In this document: in pieces, positions 61,309-64,000 of the stretch
Position numbering within the stretch: the stretch's first letter is position 1
Layout: each line of letters begins with the position of its first letter
Origin: Actinomadura rubteroloni
GTDB taxonomy: Bacteria; Actinomycetota; Actinomycetes; Streptosporangiales; Streptosporangiaceae
Reading direction: 5' to 3'
Assembly: GCF_002911665.1 (NCBI RefSeq)
Contig: NZ_MTBP01000001.1
Location: forward strand, 496,001 to 560,000
DNA length: 64,000 bases
Position numbers and translations under genes: made by a program
The notes under the pieces: model-generated
Seen by the model: only the letters and a program-made list of their open reading frames with translations
Databases searched by the model: none
What the model was told of the DNA's origin: nothing

Positions 61309-61341
61309 CAGGCCCGTTCCCTCACCGAGGGGGCGGGCCTG
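61309..61341 (+). terminator. Hairpin just right of attR, probable original tRNA terminator
   Basis: Arms CAGGCCCG (61309-61316) and CGGGCCTG (61334-61341), like the one following tRNA-Pro in position and design. After integration of an island at the tRNA 3' end, the ancestral terminator would be found exactly here. Confidence 0.6.
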
Positions 61342-61469
61342 GAATCGTTCGTGCGGATTTCGTGCGGACTACCGTGCGGAAAATGTCCCGCCCGGCGTGC
61401 GGACAGCTCCGATCTTCGTTTCGATGCACCTTGCATACCGGTGGTGCGGCACGTCACAAGAGCCGTCCG

Positions 61470-63329
61470 TCAGACTTCCAGGTCGTCGAGGTCGGGCTTT
61501 ACCGCGGCGTCCTCCGGGTCGAACTTCTGCAGCTCCTCCTCGGCGTCGTTGTCCTGCATGTCGTTCTGCACGGGCTTGCCGGTGGCGGCCTCGATGACGG
61601 CGATGAGCTTCTCCAACCGGCTCTTGAAGAAAGAGTCGAAGTCATCCGCCCGTAGATCGGCGGCGTCCACCAGATGGGTGGCGAGAAGCGCATCGACCTG
61701 CGCGGGAACGATGCCCGCCTTCTTCTCGATCTTCGGCAGGTACACCGAGGGCGCCGCCCCGCCGATGGATCGGTTGGTCTCGGCAGAGATCGGCGTCTTG
61801 TTGACGATGCTCTCCCGTTTGGCCGGGTCGATGTCGTGGCCGAGGCACCACTTGTACGGGAAAATATGATGGATGTCGACCGCCAGCTCGGCGTACTGGA
61901 CTTTGTCCAGCGCCTTGTCGTACATCCAGTCCTTGGCTCCCTGGGACAGGACCAGGGAGTAGATGCCCTTGTACGCCGCGGCGTTGCGGGTCCGCAGTGA
62001 CAGGAGGCGGGAGGCCGCGAAGGTGCAGTCCGCGACCGTCCGCGGAGCGGCGCTTTCGCTTCCGCGCGCCCAGTCCGGTACGGACTCGACGTCGCGCGCG
62101 AACCGGGTCTCGATCGAGGATCCGTAGAGTTCCCCGAGGATGCCGCACCAGAACCACTGGGTGAGCTTGGCGCGCACCCCATAAAGGTCGGCGTCCGCAC
62201 CGAGGACGACCTTGATGGCTGCGAGCGGGACGAGCTGCTTCGGATAAGGCAGGAACTTCACGTCGAAGATGTGCTGGTCGGCGAGGAAGGTCGCCGACCA
62301 CACGAACGCGTCACGTACCGGCCGCACCCACTCCAGGTACTCGTCCAGCGTGAGCTTGAGCAGGTCCTCCTTCCGGGCGGATACGGCGGACGGCCGTCCG
62401 ACGCCGTCCTCCCTCGCCCGCTTGAGGCTTACGAGCAGGCTCACCGCCTGTAGGAAGTCGGTGTTCTCGACCGATGCGAGGACCGGGTGCGCGGCGAAGA
62501 TCCTGAGGGTCTGCTGCCAGTCGTCGTTGAGCCGAAAGTCGGTTCCGTGAGTGTCGTAATACTTCTTGTCGCCGGCGAAGGTGGCTGTGAGCAGCTCGAA
62601 GACATTGAGCGGAAGGCCTCCCGTGTTCACCTTCTCGAAAACGGTGGCGACGGCGGACTTGCTGGTCGTCTCGTCCAGTTCGATCGCCGGGATGTTGTAA
62701 GTGGAGCAGCGCTTGATCACCTTGGCATAGAAGTCGTTCGCCTGCTCCCTGTCCACACAGTTGAAGAGCCAGCTCACGGTCTCGGGTCCGAAGAGCAGCC
62801 GGACCGGGAAGTATCCGTTCGCACGTTCTTTCTCGGCCGTCGAAAGGTCGAGTTCGATGTCCTTGCCGAAGTTGCTGCGCAGCACGCCGTCTCCGGGGAG
62901 AGAGTGGACCGCGTCGTCGATCCAGTCCTCGCCTCGCAGCGCGGTGGCGATGTGCACGTAATAACGGCGTTCCATCAGCTTGCCGCGGCTGTCCTTGGTG
63001 TGCACGACGCCGTCACCGGTCAGAGCCTGGGTCAGCGAGGTCAATCGCTGCTGGCCGTCGAGCAGCAGCCAACCGGGCTCGGTGTCCGCAGGGAGCACGA
63101 CGCCCTCAACCGGACGCGGTTTGAAGCGGATCTGGTCATTACCCGTCTTCAACATCATGACGACGCCGAGCGGATGGCCCCGGAGGATCGTGACGAGCAG
63201 TTGGCGGATCCGCTCGTCTTCCCACTTGTAGCCCCGCTGGAAGTCGGGGAGCTGGACACGGCCGCTGGTCGTCCACTCAAGGTACTTGTCCAGCTCGTAG
63301 AGGGGTGTCTGAAAACCCACGTTCCTCAT
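61470..63329 (-). CDS. DUF262 (GmrSD-type) protein with HNH-like C-terminus
   Basis: A 619-residue protein. The N-terminal DUF262/ParB-like domain has FQTPLYELDKYLEW, LPDFQRGYKWEDERIRQLL and LLLDGQQRLTSLTQAL (DGQQR at about 91-95, the nucleotide-hydrolysis signature). The C-terminal part contains DIHHIFPYKWCLG (about 485) and VNKTPISAETNRSIGG, a His-Asn arrangement like the DUF1524/HNH nuclease of GmrSD. Such proteins cut modified phage DNA (Type IV restriction). The start may be ATG63329 or, because GAGG precedes it, GTG63320. It lies 170 bases outside the right island repeat, so it belongs to the flanking chromosome or to another element. Confidence 0.83.
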   Translation of the reverse strand: MRNVGFQTPLYELDKYLEWTTSGRVQLPDFQRGYKWEDERIRQLLVTILRGHPLGVVMMLKTGNDQIRFKPRPVEGVVLPADTEPGWLLLDGQQRLTSLTQALTGDGVVHTKDSRGKLMERRYYVHIATALRGEDWIDDAVHSLPGDGVLRSNFGKDIELDLSTAEKERANGYFPVRLLFGPETVSWLFNCVDREQANDFYAKVIKRCSTYNIPAIELDETTSKSAVATVFEKVNTGGLPLNVFELLTATFAGDKKYYDTHGTDFRLNDDWQQTLRIFAAHPVLASVENTDFLQAVSLLVSLKRAREDGVGRPSAVSARKEDLLKLTLDEYLEWVRPVRDAFVWSATFLADQHIFDVKFLPYPKQLVPLAAIKVVLGADADLYGVRAKLTQWFWCGILGELYGSSIETRFARDVESVPDWARGSESAAPRTVADCTFAASRLLSLRTRNAAAYKGIYSLVLSQGAKDWMYDKALDKVQYAELAVDIHHIFPYKWCLGHDIDPAKRESIVNKTPISAETNRSIGGAAPSVYLPKIEKKAGIVPAQVDALLATHLVDAADLRADDFDSFFKSRLEKLIAVIEAATGKPVQNDMQDNDAEEELQKFDPEDAAVKPDLDDLEV

Positions 63330-63546
63330 CCCTGTCGATGGCCGGTCCGCAGGGCGATGGTAACCGTATCGGGATGATCTGTCCGGCGGCTTCTGCCACA
63401 TTCACGGGCGAAGGAAGGGCTTTGAGCCAGTTTGCGGTGAATTGCAGAGGCTTTCGTGCGCGGGTGCAGACGGCCCCACAGCCCTGAAGGCGCAGGCTCA
63501 CAGCGGGGTGCCCCCGAGGCCGGCACCAGGGCCGCCAGGGGTGGAC

Positions 63547-63574
63547 AGATAGTCTGTGCGGAGATAGTCTGTGC
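63547..63574 (+). repeat. Two direct repeats upstream of the SRPBCC gene
   Basis: AGATAGTCTGTGC occurs at 63547-63559 and again at 63562-63574, 25 bases before the start codon. It may be a regulator-binding site or a duplicated promoter element; the second copy is followed by ATAGGC. Confidence 0.6.
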
Positions 63575-63598
63575 ATAGGCAATCGAGAGGAGCGAGGT

Positions 63599-64000
63599 AT
63601 GTGGGAGTACGAGCACTCGGTGGAGACGTCGGTGGCGGCCGGGGAGGTGTGGCGGTGGTGGGCCGATGTCGACTCGTGGGCGTCGTGGAACTCGGGGGTG
63701 GTGAATGTCGCTATGGACGGGGCGTTCGAGGCGGGGACGTCGTTCAGCATGACGATGCCCGACGGGGACGTCATCCGGATGACGTTGAGCGAGGTCGTGG
63801 CCGGGGAGCGGTTCGTGGACGTCATGGACGCCGGGGACTTCGTCGTCCGGACGGAGCATCGGCTGGAGCCGGGCGCGGGCGGGGGGACGCGGGTCGTCTA
63901 CCGGACGGAGATCAGCGGGCGGGCGGCGGACGTCGTCGGGCCTGAGCTGGGGCCCGCCATCACCGCCGACTTCCCCGATGTGCTCGACGCGTTGGTGCGG
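63599..64000 (+). CDS. SRPBCC-family (polyketide cyclase/START-like) protein, partial
   Basis: The first 134 codons are in the window, and the gene runs off the right edge. MWEYEHSVETSVAAGEVWRWWADVDSWASWNSGV is the typical SRPBCC opening (Val-x-x-Trp and Trp-x-x-Trp), with the hydrophobic-pocket strands TSFSMTMPDG and RFVDVMDAGDFVVRTEHRLEP following. These proteins bind small hydrophobic ligands. GAGAGGAG lies before ATG63599. Function in the cell unknown. Confidence 0.85.
   Translation, partial: MWEYEHSVETSVAAGEVWRWWADVDSWASWNSGVVNVAMDGAFEAGTSFSMTMPDGDVIRMTLSEVVAGERFVDVMDAGDFVVRTEHRLEPGAGGGTRVVYRTEISGRAADVVGPELGPAITADFPDVLDALVR

Overview
The window is very G+C-rich, uses GTG starts freely, has several promoters with a TANNNT -10 placed directly before the start codon, and carries WblA, a Crp of the mycobacterial type, paired ArsA-like ATPases and a PASTA-containing class A PBP. 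This fits a morphologically complex actinomycete (Actinomadura/Streptomyces-like; the genus is inference). From memory of the Streptomyces coelicolor map, crp - MBL/NUDIX - ArsA pair - wblA - PBP is a conserved actinobacterial neighbourhood, so 27-39 kb is probably core chromosome.

Layout. 0-2.5 kb: a partial methyltransferase-like gene, a badly decayed salicylate synthase pseudogene, an EF-hand protein and a small VOC-fold protein. 2.7-6.9 kb: an operon of alpha/beta hydrolase, PHA-synthase-type PhaC and a cholesterol-oxidase-like GMC oxidoreductase. 7.2-8.6 kb: a GH30-type glycosidase without signal peptide. 8.7-13.7 kb: a TetR regulator divergent from a coupled redox operon (flavin monooxygenase, SDR, acetoacetate decarboxylase-like, old-yellow-enzyme-like), with two adjacent near-perfect palindromes between them. 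13.7-18.7 kb: PadR regulator, secreted SGNH hydrolase, Tat-exported M28-like protein, a membrane protein and a 2-hydroxyacid dehydrogenase whose 3' end has been copied into a degenerate tandem array. 19-22.4 kb: a GT2-TagF fusion for cell-wall polymer synthesis. 22.6-26.6 kb: a one-polypeptide assimilatory nitrate reductase (molybdopterin domain plus CysJ-type flavoprotein). 27-39.4 kb: crp, MBL, NUDIX, RidA, a 52-residue DUF4177 gene, an SPFH protein, two ArsA-like ATPases, wblA, a class A PBP, a frameshifted secreted-protein gene, a YqeY protein and a metallophosphoesterase.

39.45-61.3 kb: a tRNA-Pro(CGG) gene is followed by about 21.8 kb that ends in a repeat of the 3' part of that same tRNA (37 shared bases, with 5 extra bases in the distal copy), the signature of an element integrated at a tRNA. 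The cargo is almost entirely defence-like. It has a VapBC45-like toxin-antitoxin pair, a co-directional run of Ser/Thr kinase, SNF2 helicase, 1688-aa N6-adenine methyltransferase, 2171-aa DEAD/DUF1998 helicase and RelE-UvrD fusion, and a divergent protein joining a PUA-like domain, a CBS pair and a C-terminal HEPN RNase motif. The SNF2 plus methylase part resembles class 1 DISARM, while the single giant DUF1998 helicase resembles Druantia DruE. No separate DrmB or PLD nuclease DrmC is present, and the giant helicase carries its own nuclease-like C-terminal segments. No intact integrase is visible.

61.4-64 kb: a DUF262/HNH-like protein (GmrSD type) just outside the island and a SRPBCC protein running off the right edge.
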